NCBI GenBank assembly: GCA_964397565.1
Contig: CAYNJC010000033.1
Coordinates: 1-47,347, forward strand
Length of the DNA: 47,347 bases
From: JAPLST01 sp964397565
GTDB taxonomy: Bacteria; Auribacterota; UBA3054; JAPLST01
Reading direction: 5' to 3'
The notes beneath the pieces are model-generated. The model searched no databases and had not been told where the DNA came from. It saw only the letters and a program-made list of their open reading frames with translations. Position numbers and translations under genes: made by a program. Below are positions 17,235-25,394 of this stretch, piece after piece (position 1 is the first letter of the stretch; each line of letters starts with the position of its first letter).

Positions 17235-17963
17235 ATGAAGACGCAACAGGCAATGGCACTGCTTCTGGTGGTGCTGCTGACAATGGTCATGCTCGCCGCG
17301 GCCTTGACGGAACTGCATCAACCGACGCCGGCCATTACGGTGGGCGATCAGCCCGCGCTGGCCGAACTGTTGTCCGGCGACGTGATGGTGAAATCCGTCA
17401 GCGGCAAATATAAGTACAAGGCGGAGGACGCGGCCGATGCCGAACAAGGCTGGGCCGTGGCGGGTGAATGCCCCACGACGATGACCACGCTGAATCCCTA
17501 TAGTCAGGTGACGCTGTCGGGCGCGACCTTCGGGCGCATGCGCGCGGACACGCAGACGCAGACCTTCACGCCGGCGTACGAGCAGTATAAGTTGAACAAG
17601 AAAGGCACCAGCATGACGGTCAAGTTTCCGGACTGGTATGCCGCGCGGCAGGCCGGCATACTGAGTTCGGGTCATCACGCGGTTCCCAATTTCGGCTCGT
17701 TTAAGATGCTCCTGAAATGCAACAAGGAAGGCCAGCAGGTCTTGCGCTTCATGTACCAGATCAAGAAAGCCAGTAATGCCGGCTTGATGACCGACACCAA
17801 TGATTACAGTCAAATGCAGGAATATGTGCGGAGCAACGGCACGGTCAAGACGACCAGCACCGTCAACGGCTCGCTGCAGGTCGGCAGCGAGAGTCACAGC
17901 GCATCACAGGATGTGAATGTGAAGATGACGAAGAATGCGGCGGCCTATAAACTCTGCAAGTAG
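17235..17963 (+). CDS. Exported FecR-like protein
   Basis: 242 aa with an N-terminal membrane anchor or signal (about 7-24, MALLLVVLLTMVMLAAAL). Residues about 45-105 resemble a minimal FecR beta domain: LLSGDVMVKSVSGKYKYKA, AEQGWAVAGE, then LNPYSQVTLSGATFGRM, matching the pattern of a loaded surface with thresholds (WxxA...G...T...S...L). The rest is soluble, beta-rich and Lys/Ser/Thr-rich, ending NAAAYKLCK. No partner sigma factor is next to it, so a classical FecI-FecR role is not supported; many PVC exported proteins carry this domain alone. Monocistronic, convergent with the UbiA gene. Confidence 0.6.
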   Translation: MKTQQAMALLLVVLLTMVMLAAALTELHQPTPAITVGDQPALAELLSGDVMVKSVSGKYKYKAEDAADAEQGWAVAGECPTTMTTLNPYSQVTLSGATFGRMRADTQTQTFTPAYEQYKLNKKGTSMTVKFPDWYAARQAGILSSGHHAVPNFGSFKMLLKCNKEGQQVLRFMYQIKKASNAGLMTDTNDYSQMQEYVRSNGTVKTTSTVNGSLQVGSESHSASQDVNVKMTKNAAAYKLCK

Positions 17964-17982
17964 GCGGACGGTTTTTGTCCGC
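17964..17982. terminator. Possible hairpin between convergent genes
   Basis: GCGGAC-GGTTTTT-GTCCGC, a 6-bp perfect stem starting just past the FecR-like stop codon and 43 bp from the UbiA stop. There is no T tract after the stem. Confidence 0.3.
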
Positions 17983-18024
17983 GGCGACACACACGCTGCC
18001 GCACTGCGATCATGACGCGCCGCT

Positions 18025-18906
18025 TCAACCCGGCGCGCCCGCCCATACCGTTACCAACCACGCCAGCGCGCTGGCCGCTGCCAGCACGAGAATAATCAGA
18101 TGAAAGCGATCGGCCAGCACCCGTGAGGGCTGCTGGCGTTGCCGCCACAGATAGGCAATGGCGATGATGCCGGCACTGCTGGCCGGCACCCGCAACCACG
18201 ACGGCACCAATCCCGCAGCGAGCGCATACGATACGCCGGCCGCAGTGGCGCACAGCAGCACCACCAGCAGGTGCCAGGTGTGCGGCACGCCGAGCAACAT
18301 GGCGCTGGTGTGCAGGCCGGCGCGCTGGTCGTCGTCCATGTCGCGCACTTGATTGTACAATTGTCCATAGGCGCTCGTGGCGGCGATCAGCAGTGACAGC
18401 CAGCAGGCCGGACGCGCGTGTGGCGCACAAGCCCACACCGCAGCCCAATACGGCAAAACACCCAGCATCAGCACATGACTGAGCACATCCAGGAACGGTA
18501 TGCTTTTCAAACGCACGCGGCGCCAAGAATAAAAAACACCGAGTAGGATGCAGCCCAGACCGGCCAGTGTCGCACGCGCACCCAACGATACAAAAAGCAT
18601 GAGACTGATGGCGGCAACAATGCCCGCGGCGCATCCTGCCGCCGCGGGTGACAGCGTCTGCATGCTGACCGGATTGGCGTGACACTTTTCCGCCGTGCTG
18701 CGATCATCCTGCGCATCGGCAATATTGTTGACCATGAATGCAAAGGCAATCGCGCACCAGTTGGCGACCAACACCAGCGCTGCCGCGGTGCTGAACGGCG
18801 CGCCGGCCGTCACCACGCCCAAGACGGTCAGCACCAGCGTGAACAGCAGATTCTGCTGGTAGCGCGTCAGGTGCAGCACCGCGCCGAAGGTACGCCAAGC
18901 CGTCAC
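18025..18906 (-). CDS. UbiA-family prenyltransferase
   Basis: Integral membrane aromatic or phospho-polyol prenyltransferase of 293 aa with about eight hydrophobic segments. Both Asp-rich motifs are present: NNIADAQDD (NxxxDxxxD type) and YNQVRDMDDDQRAG (the second DxxxD). The GTG start at 18906 is chosen because its GTGA overlaps the stop of the upstream radical SAM gene and GGAAG precedes it. Acceptor unknown. In this operon, with radical SAM, ABC exporter and lipid-type glycosyltransferases nearby, a prenyl-lipid or quinone-like product is a reasonable inference; menaquinone-type MenA is the main alternative. Confidence 0.85.
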   Translation of the reverse strand: MTAWRTFGAVLHLTRYQQNLLFTLVLTVLGVVTAGAPFSTAAALVLVANWCAIAFAFMVNNIADAQDDRSTAEKCHANPVSMQTLSPAAAGCAAGIVAAISLMLFVSLGARATLAGLGCILLGVFYSWRRVRLKSIPFLDVLSHVLMLGVLPYWAAVWACAPHARPACWLSLLIAATSAYGQLYNQVRDMDDDQRAGLHTSAMLLGVPHTWHLLVVLLCATAAGVSYALAAGLVPSWLRVPASSAGIIAIAYLWRQRQQPSRVLADRFHLIILVLAAASALAWLVTVWAGAPG

Positions 18907-20114
18907 GTGTGCGGCTTCCGTTGCGCCGGCGTCAGGAATGCGCCAAACAGGCGGCATTCATCCAAGCGGCAGGAATTAACCATCTGCCCCGCGTACCAAG
19001 TGATGTCCGGGCAGCCATCGCACATGTCCACCCGGCCGTCCGCGAGAATATCCGGCGCCTGAATGACCCCGATGGTCAGCACGTGTACTCGCGAGAAAAA
19101 CCGCCACGGCCGGCGTAGCAGCCCGCGCAGCCAGGCGCACGCCGTGCGGCGCAAGACGGGATCAATGACTGCCAACAGCAGAGCAAGCAGGCTCACCCGC
19201 GTGCGCGTGCTGTAGGCCAGATAACGGCCGCGCCGCACATGATACATGACCTGGGCCAGCTCCAGCGTGCGGCGGCCGACGGGACCAAGCACGTGGCGTC
19301 CGGTCACGAGAACAATCCCAGCCAGCCATTTCGCGGACGTGTGGCTGGCGGTGCCGCCCAGAAAGCCGGCCGGCTGATACTCTGGAATCACGGTAGTAAT
19401 GGCGGTGTTGATCTCCGCTGCCGTCACGTGCGGCGCGGCCGGCGCGTGCTGCACATAGCCCAAGGCGCGCGGATCAACCGGTGCGCCATGCGCGTCACAC
19501 GCGCTATGGTTGCACAGTGATGTGTGGCGATGCGTGATGAACACCACACCATGCACAATCTGCGCATGGTCACACGCCCAGCGCATCAGCGCCGGCACCG
19601 ACGCGAGCGTCGCCGCTGTCACGGTCGCGTTGAAGACCGTCACCAACCCCGGGACGGCAGCGATCATGCGCGCGAGCTCGAGGCGCAGTGCGTTTAAGGC
19701 CAGCTCATCGCACGCTGCCCAGCCGGGTCGCGCCTGGGTGCTGTCCACATGCAGGGTGAAGCCGGCCAAGCCCGCCTGTTTCAGCGCGCGGATGCGGGAC
19801 GAGTCCAGCAGCACGCCATTGGTCAGCAATACCGGCTTCAGGCCGCACGCGTGAATGTACGCGACAATTTCCAACAAATCGGGGTGCAGCAATGGCTCGC
19901 CGCCGGAAATGGAAACGTTGTCGGGATTGCGCCACGCGCGCATCAGGTCGACTTCCTCACGCACCTGCGCCAACGTTTTATGCCCGGTAACGGTCGCGCG
20001 ATAACAGCCCGCGCAGCTCAGGTTGCATACATCGGTTACTTCGATCCACGCGATCGGATTGTCATGCAACGACCACGGCAGGCGATACAGCAACTGGCGT
20101 TCCGTGTGGTTCAT
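18903..20114 (-). CDS. Radical SAM protein with C-terminal Cys cluster
   Basis: 403 aa. The 4Fe-4S motif is CNLSCAGC (C30, C34, C37), followed by NVSISGGEPLLHPDLLEIV (SAM-binding GGEP) and LTNGVLLD. The C-terminus holds MCDGCPD...NSCRLDEC, consistent with an auxiliary Fe-S cluster of SPASM/twitch type. The middle has a roughly 100-residue segment with two possible membrane-associated helices (SLLALLLAVIDPVLRR). ATG 20114 overlaps the upstream permease stop as ATGA. Reaction unknown. Position between exporter and UbiA suggests modification of an exported prenyl lipid; peptide modification is the alternative. Confidence 0.85.
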   Translation of the reverse strand: MNHTERQLLYRLPWSLHDNPIAWIEVTDVCNLSCAGCYRATVTGHKTLAQVREEVDLMRAWRNPDNVSISGGEPLLHPDLLEIVAYIHACGLKPVLLTNGVLLDSSRIRALKQAGLAGFTLHVDSTQARPGWAACDELALNALRLELARMIAAVPGLVTVFNATVTAATLASVPALMRWACDHAQIVHGVVFITHRHTSLCNHSACDAHGAPVDPRALGYVQHAPAAPHVTAAEINTAITTVIPEYQPAGFLGGTASHTSAKWLAGIVLVTGRHVLGPVGRRTLELAQVMYHVRRGRYLAYSTRTRVSLLALLLAVIDPVLRRTACAWLRGLLRRPWRFFSRVHVLTIGVIQAPDILADGRVDMCDGCPDITWYAGQMVNSCRLDECRLFGAFLTPAQRKPHT

Positions 20115-21181
20115 GCGCGTTGATCAAGCCGCGCACTGCGCAGGTTGAGATACGCCAGCGCGTAGCCGGCTACTCCCCAACAGAGAAGGATGAGCACATC
20201 CCGCGCCAGCAGTGGCTCTGTGCCGGCAAACGCCGCGCGCGCCAAGCGAATGGCGTAATACGTCGGCGTGCAGTACGCCAGAAACCGCTCCCAGTTCGGC
20301 AATGTCTCAATCGGCACCAGTGCGCCACTCAGAAACATCAGCACAAACGAGAGCAGGAAACAGATGTCGCTATACAGCAGAAAACGGCGCGTCAACGACG
20401 CAATGGCGCTCATGACGCCATTGGCCGCCAGCACGAAGACCAGCACGGCGGCCAGCGCCGCCATCAGGTGCACCGGCATGCCCGGCCGGCTGATGCTGCT
20501 GTACAGAGCCCATGCCATGGCCACCACCAGCAAGGTGAGCATGGCGCTGCCGGCCGCGCGCACGAGCAGCAACAGCAGGCGTGGCACCGGCGCCACCAGG
20601 ATGCGGAACAGCATGCCCTGCTCCCAATCCAGAATCCACACCAATCCGCCGTTCAGTGCCGTCAGGATCATGATCAGCAACGGCACCATGCTGGCAGCCA
20701 TGAACATGGCCAGCGCGCGCCGCGTTATGCGCATGTTGTGCATCTGCAACTGTGGCCCGCCCGGCTGCGCGCCGGAAATGTCGGCGGCCACACCGATGAG
20801 CATGCCGGCGATGATCCGGTCAAGTAAGGGATTGTAGCCCGCCAGCGTGATACCGACATGATGCGGGAAATTGCTGGTGATGGCGACATAGGCAACAATC
20901 GCGCGGGCACGTAACGCGTCCGTTGCGGCGGCCGGCGTGGCAAAGGTGCGCGTTTGTAACTCGTGGGCCGTACAGGCGCGCGCCACCGTGCGTGCCAAGG
21001 CCGGATTCGGCACGTACAAGCCGATCTGCACGTGCGTGCCAATATAGACAATCAGCAAGTAATGCGCAATCATCAAGAACACGGCGCTCAGCGCAATGCT
21101 CACCAGCGCATGGCGCGGCTCGCGCCACCATTGCAGCACTTGTACGCGCAGCAGCATCCACATCATGCGCCGCAGTTTCAT
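20111..21181 (-). CDS. ABC-2 type transporter permease
   Basis: 356 aa. ATG 21181 is taken because of the ATGA overlap with the ATPase stop; the open frame upstream is only ATPase shadow. Topology is of the long ABC-2 type: one N-terminal TM (about 25-48), a large extracytoplasmic domain (about 50-175), then five TMs in the C-terminal half, with LSFVLMFLSGALVPIETLPNW near the end as in ABC2_membrane_3/YhhJ-like exporters. Works with the ATPase encoded just upstream; probably exports a lipid or hydrophobic product. Confidence 0.88.
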   Translation of the reverse strand: MKLRRMMWMLLRVQVLQWWREPRHALVSIALSAVFLMIAHYLLIVYIGTHVQIGLYVPNPALARTVARACTAHELQTRTFATPAAATDALRARAIVAYVAITSNFPHHVGITLAGYNPLLDRIIAGMLIGVAADISGAQPGGPQLQMHNMRITRRALAMFMAASMVPLLIMILTALNGGLVWILDWEQGMLFRILVAPVPRLLLLLVRAAGSAMLTLLVVAMAWALYSSISRPGMPVHLMAALAAVLVFVLAANGVMSAIASLTRRFLLYSDICFLLSFVLMFLSGALVPIETLPNWERFLAYCTPTYYAIRLARAAFAGTEPLLARDVLILLCWGVAGYALAYLNLRSARLDQRA

Positions 21182-21933
21182 GCGCAGACCTCTGCTGCCG
21201 CGGGCTTGGCAAACCAGCACTGCAGCGCCGCGAGCAGTGCGGCCGGCGCAGTTCCCCGCATCGTGCGCGTCAATACCCCGTGATCCAAGACATGCACCGC
21301 GTCGCACACATAGGCAGCTTCCTCAAAATAATGGGTCGTCAGCAAAATCGCGCAGCCCTGCGCGGCGAGCGTGCGCAGAATCGCCCAGACATGCTGGCGC
21401 ACCGTCGGATCTAGTCCGGCCGTCGGCTCATCGAGCAGCAGCACGGCAGGCGTATGCACCAAGGCGCAGGCCAGCAGCACGCGCTGATACATTCCGCTCG
21501 ACAGCGTACTGATATGCTGTGCGGCGACGGCATCAAGCTGACAGAGAGTAAGAACACGCTGGCAGGCATCCGCACCATCCGCCGCGGCCATGCCCTGCAA
21601 ACTCGCCTGGAACAGCACCATCTCGCGCACGCTCAAAAACGCATACAAGGGCGTGTCGCGCGAAACGACGCCCAGTGCGGCGCGCGCGACAAGGTCACGG
21701 TCGCAGACCACCCGGCCGTTCACCTCGACCTGCCCGTGATCCAAGCACAACCAGCCGGCGCAGGCGCGAATCACGGTGCTCTTACCCGCGCCGTTATGAC
21801 CCAGAACGCCGACAATCTCGCCGGCCGGCACGGTCAAGGTCACGGCATGCACCACCCAGCGGCCATCGTAGCGTTTGCCGATGTCGCGCAGGTGCAGCGC
21901 TGCCGGTGCTGTAGTCGTGGTCATGCCGTTCAT
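21178..21933 (-). CDS. ABC transporter ATP-binding protein
   Basis: 251 aa nucleotide-binding subunit. Walker A GHNGAGKST (45-53), signature LSSGM (144-148, variant of LSGGQ), Walker B LLLDEP (165-170) with TAGLDP, and switch His in LLTTHYFEEA. First gene of a four-gene operon whose members overlap by 4 nt each (ATPase, permease, radical SAM, UbiA). The start may be ATG 21933 or the fourth codon ATG 21924; the promoter at 21945-21973 would make the message nearly leaderless. Confidence 0.92.
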   Translation of the reverse strand: MNGMTTTTAPAALHLRDIGKRYDGRWVVHAVTLTVPAGEIVGVLGHNGAGKSTVIRACAGWLCLDHGQVEVNGRVVCDRDLVARAALGVVSRDTPLYAFLSVREMVLFQASLQGMAAADGADACQRVLTLCQLDAVAAQHISTLSSGMYQRVLLACALVHTPAVLLLDEPTAGLDPTVRQHVWAILRTLAAQGCAILLTTHYFEEAAYVCDAVHVLDHGVLTRTMRGTAPAALLAALQCWFAKPAAAEVCA

Positions 21934-21944
21934 AAAGCTGTACC

Positions 21945-21973
21945 ACTATAGCAAATGCACCCGCTTTCGGCAA
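21945..21973 (-). promoter_or_regulatory. Promoter of the ABC/radical SAM/UbiA operon
   Basis: Minus strand: TTGCCG at 21973-21968, a 17-bp spacer and TATAGT at 21950-21945. The start point would be within about 6 nt of ATG 21933, implying leaderless translation or use of ATG 21924. Confidence 0.5.
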
Positions 21974-22012
21974 GACAGTTGCAACCTGCATCACATGTGT
22001 CTGGACGTGGTA

Positions 22013-22134
22013 CTAATGACAGCGCTTTCTACTTCGCAATGTCCTTGTAGCCGCCCGCGGTGAGGGCGGCTTCTGCAGCCGCGGTCAGCGCCCGCGGCTA
22101 CAATTGGCATGACACCAAGTACAGGCATTCATTA
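22013..22134. mobile_element. MITE-like 121-bp element, copy D
   Basis: Intact single-unit copy in reverse orientation, ends TAATGACAGCGCTTTCT and AGTACAGGCATTCATTA, with the same two internal GC-rich stem-loops. The flanks are GTA on both sides (or GTAC if the element starts at TAATGA), a perfect 3-4 bp target duplication. Located in the divergent region between the ABC operon and the small membrane protein gene. Confidence 0.8.
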
Positions 22135-22156
22135 GTACATGCCTTAAGGATTTGAT

Positions 22157-22185
22157 TTGACAAGCATCTCCAGTTATGAGAAAAT
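22157..22185 (+). promoter_or_regulatory. Weak candidate promoter for the 94-aa protein and radical SAM pair
   Basis: A consensus TTGACA at 22157-22162 followed after 17 bp by GAAAAT (22180-22185), a poor -10. Offered only because it is the best match between MITE copy D and the gene at 22295. Confidence 0.25.
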
Positions 22186-22294
22186 ACAGTCCTGAAAAAT
22201 GTATCGCGGGCACTCATCGACGAAGCATTGTATACCGTCAGACACATTGGCCAGCGTATCATTCAGTGAGTAATTATTTTCAGGGAGTGCAACA

Positions 22295-22579
22295 ATGTAC
22301 TTAGCAATATTCGTCTGTTGTCTTATGCTCCCGTTGAGTATAGCGTTCGTCTACATGCTCAAAGCAGTCGCCGCAGCAGAACAACATGGCGTTGACGGAT
22401 ACAGCCTGCTACAGTTCAAACGGCACACCTCAAAAGGCTCTGCACGTATTGCCGATCTTAGAAAACGCGATGCTTTGTTCAACACCATGTATTCGAAAAT
22501 GGTCGCGTGGGAAATCATCGCTATCATTATGGCACCGATCACGTTTATTCTAATGGTCATACTCTCAAAGTTGACGTAG
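22295..22579 (+). CDS. Small membrane protein with two TM segments
   Basis: 94 aa. TM1 at about 3-25 (AIFVCCLMLPLSIAFVYML), a basic loop (FKRHTSKGSARIADLRKRD) and TM2 at about 70-90 (IIAIIMAPITFILMVIL). AGGGAG lies 7 nt before ATG. It ends 4 nt before the radical SAM gene start, so they are probably coupled. Not recognised; an anchoring or accessory subunit for the neighbouring enzyme is possible. Confidence 0.7.
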   Translation: MYLAIFVCCLMLPLSIAFVYMLKAVAAAEQHGVDGYSLLQFKRHTSKGSARIADLRKRDALFNTMYSKMVAWEIIAIIMAPITFILMVILSKLT

Positions 22580-22583
22580 TCTC

Positions 22584-24044
22584 ATGCGCGTTCTCTTGGT
22601 CAGCATGCCGGACACGGTCCACTCGTTTGACTGCTTCATGCGGTTACCGAGCGGCGCGCTGGCGTCATTGGCCGGCAATCTGCCGGGGCACGACGTGCGT
22701 ATCCTCGATTTGGTGGGCCAGCCGCGGTGCGCGCATGCCTTGCTCATTGAGGCGCTGCGCACGTTTCAGCCACACGTGCTCGGCCTGACCGCGATGACAT
22801 TTCAGTTCGGCTCGTTACTCGATCTGGCGCGCTGCGCGCGCATCGAGATGCCGGCGGTTAAGATCGCCGCCGGCGGGTTTCATGCGTCATTGACCGCGGC
22901 GTGCTTTGCCGAGGTGTATCCCGACACGGTCCTCGATTACATCGTGCGCGGCGAAGGCGAGGCGACCTTGCGCGAGCTGGTGACCGCCCTTGCGGCCAGC
23001 ACGCGCGACTTGACGTCCGTGCCGGGCTTGAGCTGGCGTGCCGACGGCGCGTGGCGGCATAATCCGGCGCGACCCCTGCTGGCGCTGGCCGACGTCGCCT
23101 TGCCGTGCCGCGCCGCGCGATTGGTTACTCGCTTTCCCTCAGTGGGTGGCCTGTGCGACACGCTTGAAACGTCGCGCGGCTGTGTGCATGCCTGCACCTT
23201 TTGCTCGATTCACGCCATGTACGGCCGGCAGCATCGTGTCTTTCCCATTGCACGCATTGTTGAGGATTTGCAGGAATTGCGCGCGCGCGGCGTCCAGTTG
23301 CTCATGCTCACCGATGATAATCTGGCCTGCGCTCCGGATCACTGGCGCGCGGTCTGCGAGGCCATTTGCCGGCACAACTTCAACACCATGCGCTTTGTCG
23401 TGCAGGTCGGCGCAGCGCCGTTGGCGGCGCATCCGGACATCGTCGCGCTGATGGCGCGCGCGAACATGCGCATCGCGTTTGTCGGCATGGAATCGATGCG
23501 CAGTGCGCGCCTTGCCACGGTACACAAGCCGGCCACGCCGGAAGTCAATCGGCGCGCCCTCGAACATCTGCGGCGCCACGGCATAGCGGTCATCGCCGGC
23601 TTGATCGCCGGCTTTCCGGATGACACGCGCGCAACCATCCGCGCGGATGCCGCCGCCGTCCGCTGCCTGCGCCCGGATGCCTTCAGCATGCAGGTCTTGA
23701 CCCCCTATCCCAAGACAGCCCTGCGCGCACAGCTCTTGGGCGCGCACCTGGTGACCTGCCACGATTTCGACCGCTATGACTGTGTCCACGGCAATGTGCG
23801 CACGCACACCTTGAATCAAACGGCATTACAGCGCTGCGTCACGCACGCGACCTTCCGCGCGATTCTCTCGCCGGCATTCATGCTGCGCAACCGCCTGCTG
23901 CGTATGATGCCGTGCGGCATTGTCCGCGCACAACTGACCAGTTTCTTTTACGACGTCGGCAAGCTGCTGTTCGGCGATCGCTGGGGCACGCGCTACGCGC
24001 CGCGCCATCCGGTCACCACGGCCAACGCGTCGCGCGCGGTATAA
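22584..24044 (+). CDS. B12-binding-domain radical SAM protein
   Basis: 486 aa. The N-terminal Rossmann domain is of cobalamin-binding type (about 1-145: MRVLLVSMPD, AAGGFHASLTA, DYIVRGEGEATLREL), but no DxHxxG is visible, as in the BchE/HpnJ-like class. Radical SAM core: TSRGCVHACTFC (C200, C204, C207), LMLTDDN, FVGMESM, AGLIAGFPDDT. Such enzymes perform methylation, cyclisation or C-C chemistry on lipids, pigments or hopanoids; substrate unknown here. The last 25 residues (LFGDRWGTRYAPRHPVTTAN...) are encoded by sequence that is antisense to the 3' end of a GT28-type gene and recurs at 25368-25440, so the natural C-terminus may have been altered. Confidence 0.88.
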   Translation: MRVLLVSMPDTVHSFDCFMRLPSGALASLAGNLPGHDVRILDLVGQPRCAHALLIEALRTFQPHVLGLTAMTFQFGSLLDLARCARIEMPAVKIAAGGFHASLTAACFAEVYPDTVLDYIVRGEGEATLRELVTALAASTRDLTSVPGLSWRADGAWRHNPARPLLALADVALPCRAARLVTRFPSVGGLCDTLETSRGCVHACTFCSIHAMYGRQHRVFPIARIVEDLQELRARGVQLLMLTDDNLACAPDHWRAVCEAICRHNFNTMRFVVQVGAAPLAAHPDIVALMARANMRIAFVGMESMRSARLATVHKPATPEVNRRALEHLRRHGIAVIAGLIAGFPDDTRATIRADAAAVRCLRPDAFSMQVLTPYPKTALRAQLLGAHLVTCHDFDRYDCVHGNVRTHTLNQTALQRCVTHATFRAILSPAFMLRNRLLRMMPCGIVRAQLTSFFYDVGKLLFGDRWGTRYAPRHPVTTANASRAV

Positions 24045-24094
24045 GGTCGTGCCAGCCGCGTCGCCACAGCATCTGGCACATTGCGCACGAGGCG
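23965..24094 (-). pseudogene. Relic of the 3' end of a GT28-type gene
   Basis: Aligns with 25368-25544, which covers the last codons of the intact GT28 gene on the minus strand. By eye about 85-90 percent of aligned bases match, with one 46-bp gap in this copy and a 1-bp difference in the GCTGGGGCACG run. Partly overlaps the 3' end of the radical SAM gene. It marks a duplicated boundary on the left of the GT4 cassette. Confidence 0.7.
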
Positions 24095-24147
24095 ATGGCA
24101 CGCGCGCCACACCTGAGGAAGATTGCAGACAAGAGCACCAAGTACAC

Positions 24148-24163
24148 ATTCAATTCCTGACCC
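24148..24163 (+). repeat. 16-bp inverted repeat, left end of GT4 cassette
   Basis: ATTCAATTCCTGACCC, a perfect inverse of 25345-25360. It begins 29 bp before the GT4 ATG. Confidence 0.9.
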
Positions 24164-24176
24164 TGTTCATTTCCAC

Positions 24177-25358
24177 ATGCGACCAATTCGTCTCGGCCAG
24201 TTCACTGACAGCTATCCGCCCGTGATCAACGGCGTCAGCACTTTCGTGGCCGAGCATCACGGCGAGCTGCTTAGCCATGCTCACGACGCACATGTTTTCA
24301 CCTTCGGGTATTTGAAATATTCCGACGATCAGCGCAACGTCTGGCGATCATTTGCCATGCCCCTGGGCACTTCTCAATTTCGTATGTGGCCGCGCCTCGA
24401 TCGTCGATCGTACCAGGCGGCTTGTTCGATGAACATTCTGCACATCCACGAAGCGCTCGGCATCGGCCACCTAGGACTGCGCATCGCGAAGCAGCATGGC
24501 CTCCCCTTCGTTTTCACCAATCACACGCGGCACGATTTGTATGCATTGCATTACCCGCCGGTCGTGCGCGCCTTCGTGCTCAAGTACATCACGTGGGCCA
24601 TCCGGCAGTTTGTGCGGGCGAGTATGTTGACCACCGTTGCCTCGCGCGATGCGGCTCATTGGCTGCAAGCGCTCGTGCCCGACGCCACCGACAAAATCTG
24701 CGTGATGCATAACGGCATCTCAATCAATGTGCGCGATCGGTCGGTCGGTCTACCCGATCGTGGCGCGTTGCACATCCGCGCGGATCAAACACTGTTCATT
24801 TACGTGGGCCGCGTGACGCCTGAAAAGAATTTAGAGGTGCTGGCAAAGGCAATGGTGCGCGCCGTTGGCCTAGGCGCGAATGTGCATTGGTTGATCATCG
24901 GCGCTGGCTCGGCACGGCATCAAATCGAATCAATGGTCCACTCCATTCGAGCGCGCGTCAGTTTTTTGGGTGCCCTGGCGCATGCTGAGGTCCCGCACTA
25001 TCTCAACATGGCCGATGTATTTATTACCGCCTCGCTGAGTGAAGTCAATCCCCTCTCTGTGATCGAGGCGCTGGCCTGCCAAAAGCCTTACGTCGGCTTG
25101 AAGGCGGCTTGGTGGGATGAGTTCGTCAATGAAAACGGCGCACAAGCCGGTGTGTTGTGCGATCACGATCCCGATCAGTTGGCGGCGGCCATCAAGCATG
25201 TTGCGGATGACAAGGCCGCGCAAGGCCGCATGGGCCAGCAAGCCAAGTTGCTCAGCCGCAACTTCGACATTCACAACGTCACTGCGCAATGGATCGAGAT
25301 TTATCAGAACATTGAAGCAGCCGCCCAAAGGTGGGGAGGCAAAGGGGTCAGGAATTGA
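24177..25358 (+). CDS. Glycosyltransferase family 4, glycolipid type
   Basis: 393 aa GT-B enzyme. The N-terminal domain starts RLGQFTDSYPPVINGVSTFV, the pattern of lipid glycosyltransferases such as SQD2, MgtA and diacylglycerol glucosyltransferases; acceptor-side IHIHEALGIGHLGL; donor domain FIYVGRVTPEKNLEVLAKAM, and the EX7E-type region ASLSEVNPLSVIEALACQKP. Start ATG 24177 chosen from homology; no Shine-Dalgarno is seen. The whole gene sits inside a cassette bounded by a perfect 16-bp inverted repeat, and its last codons and stop are formed by the right repeat. Base composition looks less GC-extreme than the radical SAM gene before it. Likely a later arrival. Confidence 0.88.
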   Translation: MRPIRLGQFTDSYPPVINGVSTFVAEHHGELLSHAHDAHVFTFGYLKYSDDQRNVWRSFAMPLGTSQFRMWPRLDRRSYQAACSMNILHIHEALGIGHLGLRIAKQHGLPFVFTNHTRHDLYALHYPPVVRAFVLKYITWAIRQFVRASMLTTVASRDAAHWLQALVPDATDKICVMHNGISINVRDRSVGLPDRGALHIRADQTLFIYVGRVTPEKNLEVLAKAMVRAVGLGANVHWLIIGAGSARHQIESMVHSIRARVSFLGALAHAEVPHYLNMADVFITASLSEVNPLSVIEALACQKPYVGLKAAWWDEFVNENGAQAGVLCDHDPDQLAAAIKHVADDKAAQGRMGQQAKLLSRNFDIHNVTAQWIEIYQNIEAAAQRWGGKGVRN

Positions 25359-25360
25359 AT
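25345..25360 (-). repeat. 16-bp inverted repeat, right end of GT4 cassette
   Basis: GGGTCAGGAATTGAAT, the perfect inverse of 24148-24163. It contains the GT4 stop codon. Seven bases further on starts the sequence duplicated at 23965. Confidence 0.9.
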
Positions 25361-25394
25361 GGCACGTTGCTGTTCGGCGATGGCTGGGCACGCG

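Noticed and set aside
17235..17963. Type II secretion GspK-like or pilin protein, from the hydrophobic N-terminus QQAMALLLVVLL.
   Set aside because: No prepilin peptidase site (G before F/M-x-x-x-E) and no GspK domain; the FecR-like beta pattern fits better.
18903..20114. RiPP maturase for a peptide encoded nearby.
   Set aside because: No Cys-rich or otherwise plausible precursor ORF lies in or next to the operon; UbiA and lipid glycosyltransferases favour a lipid substrate.
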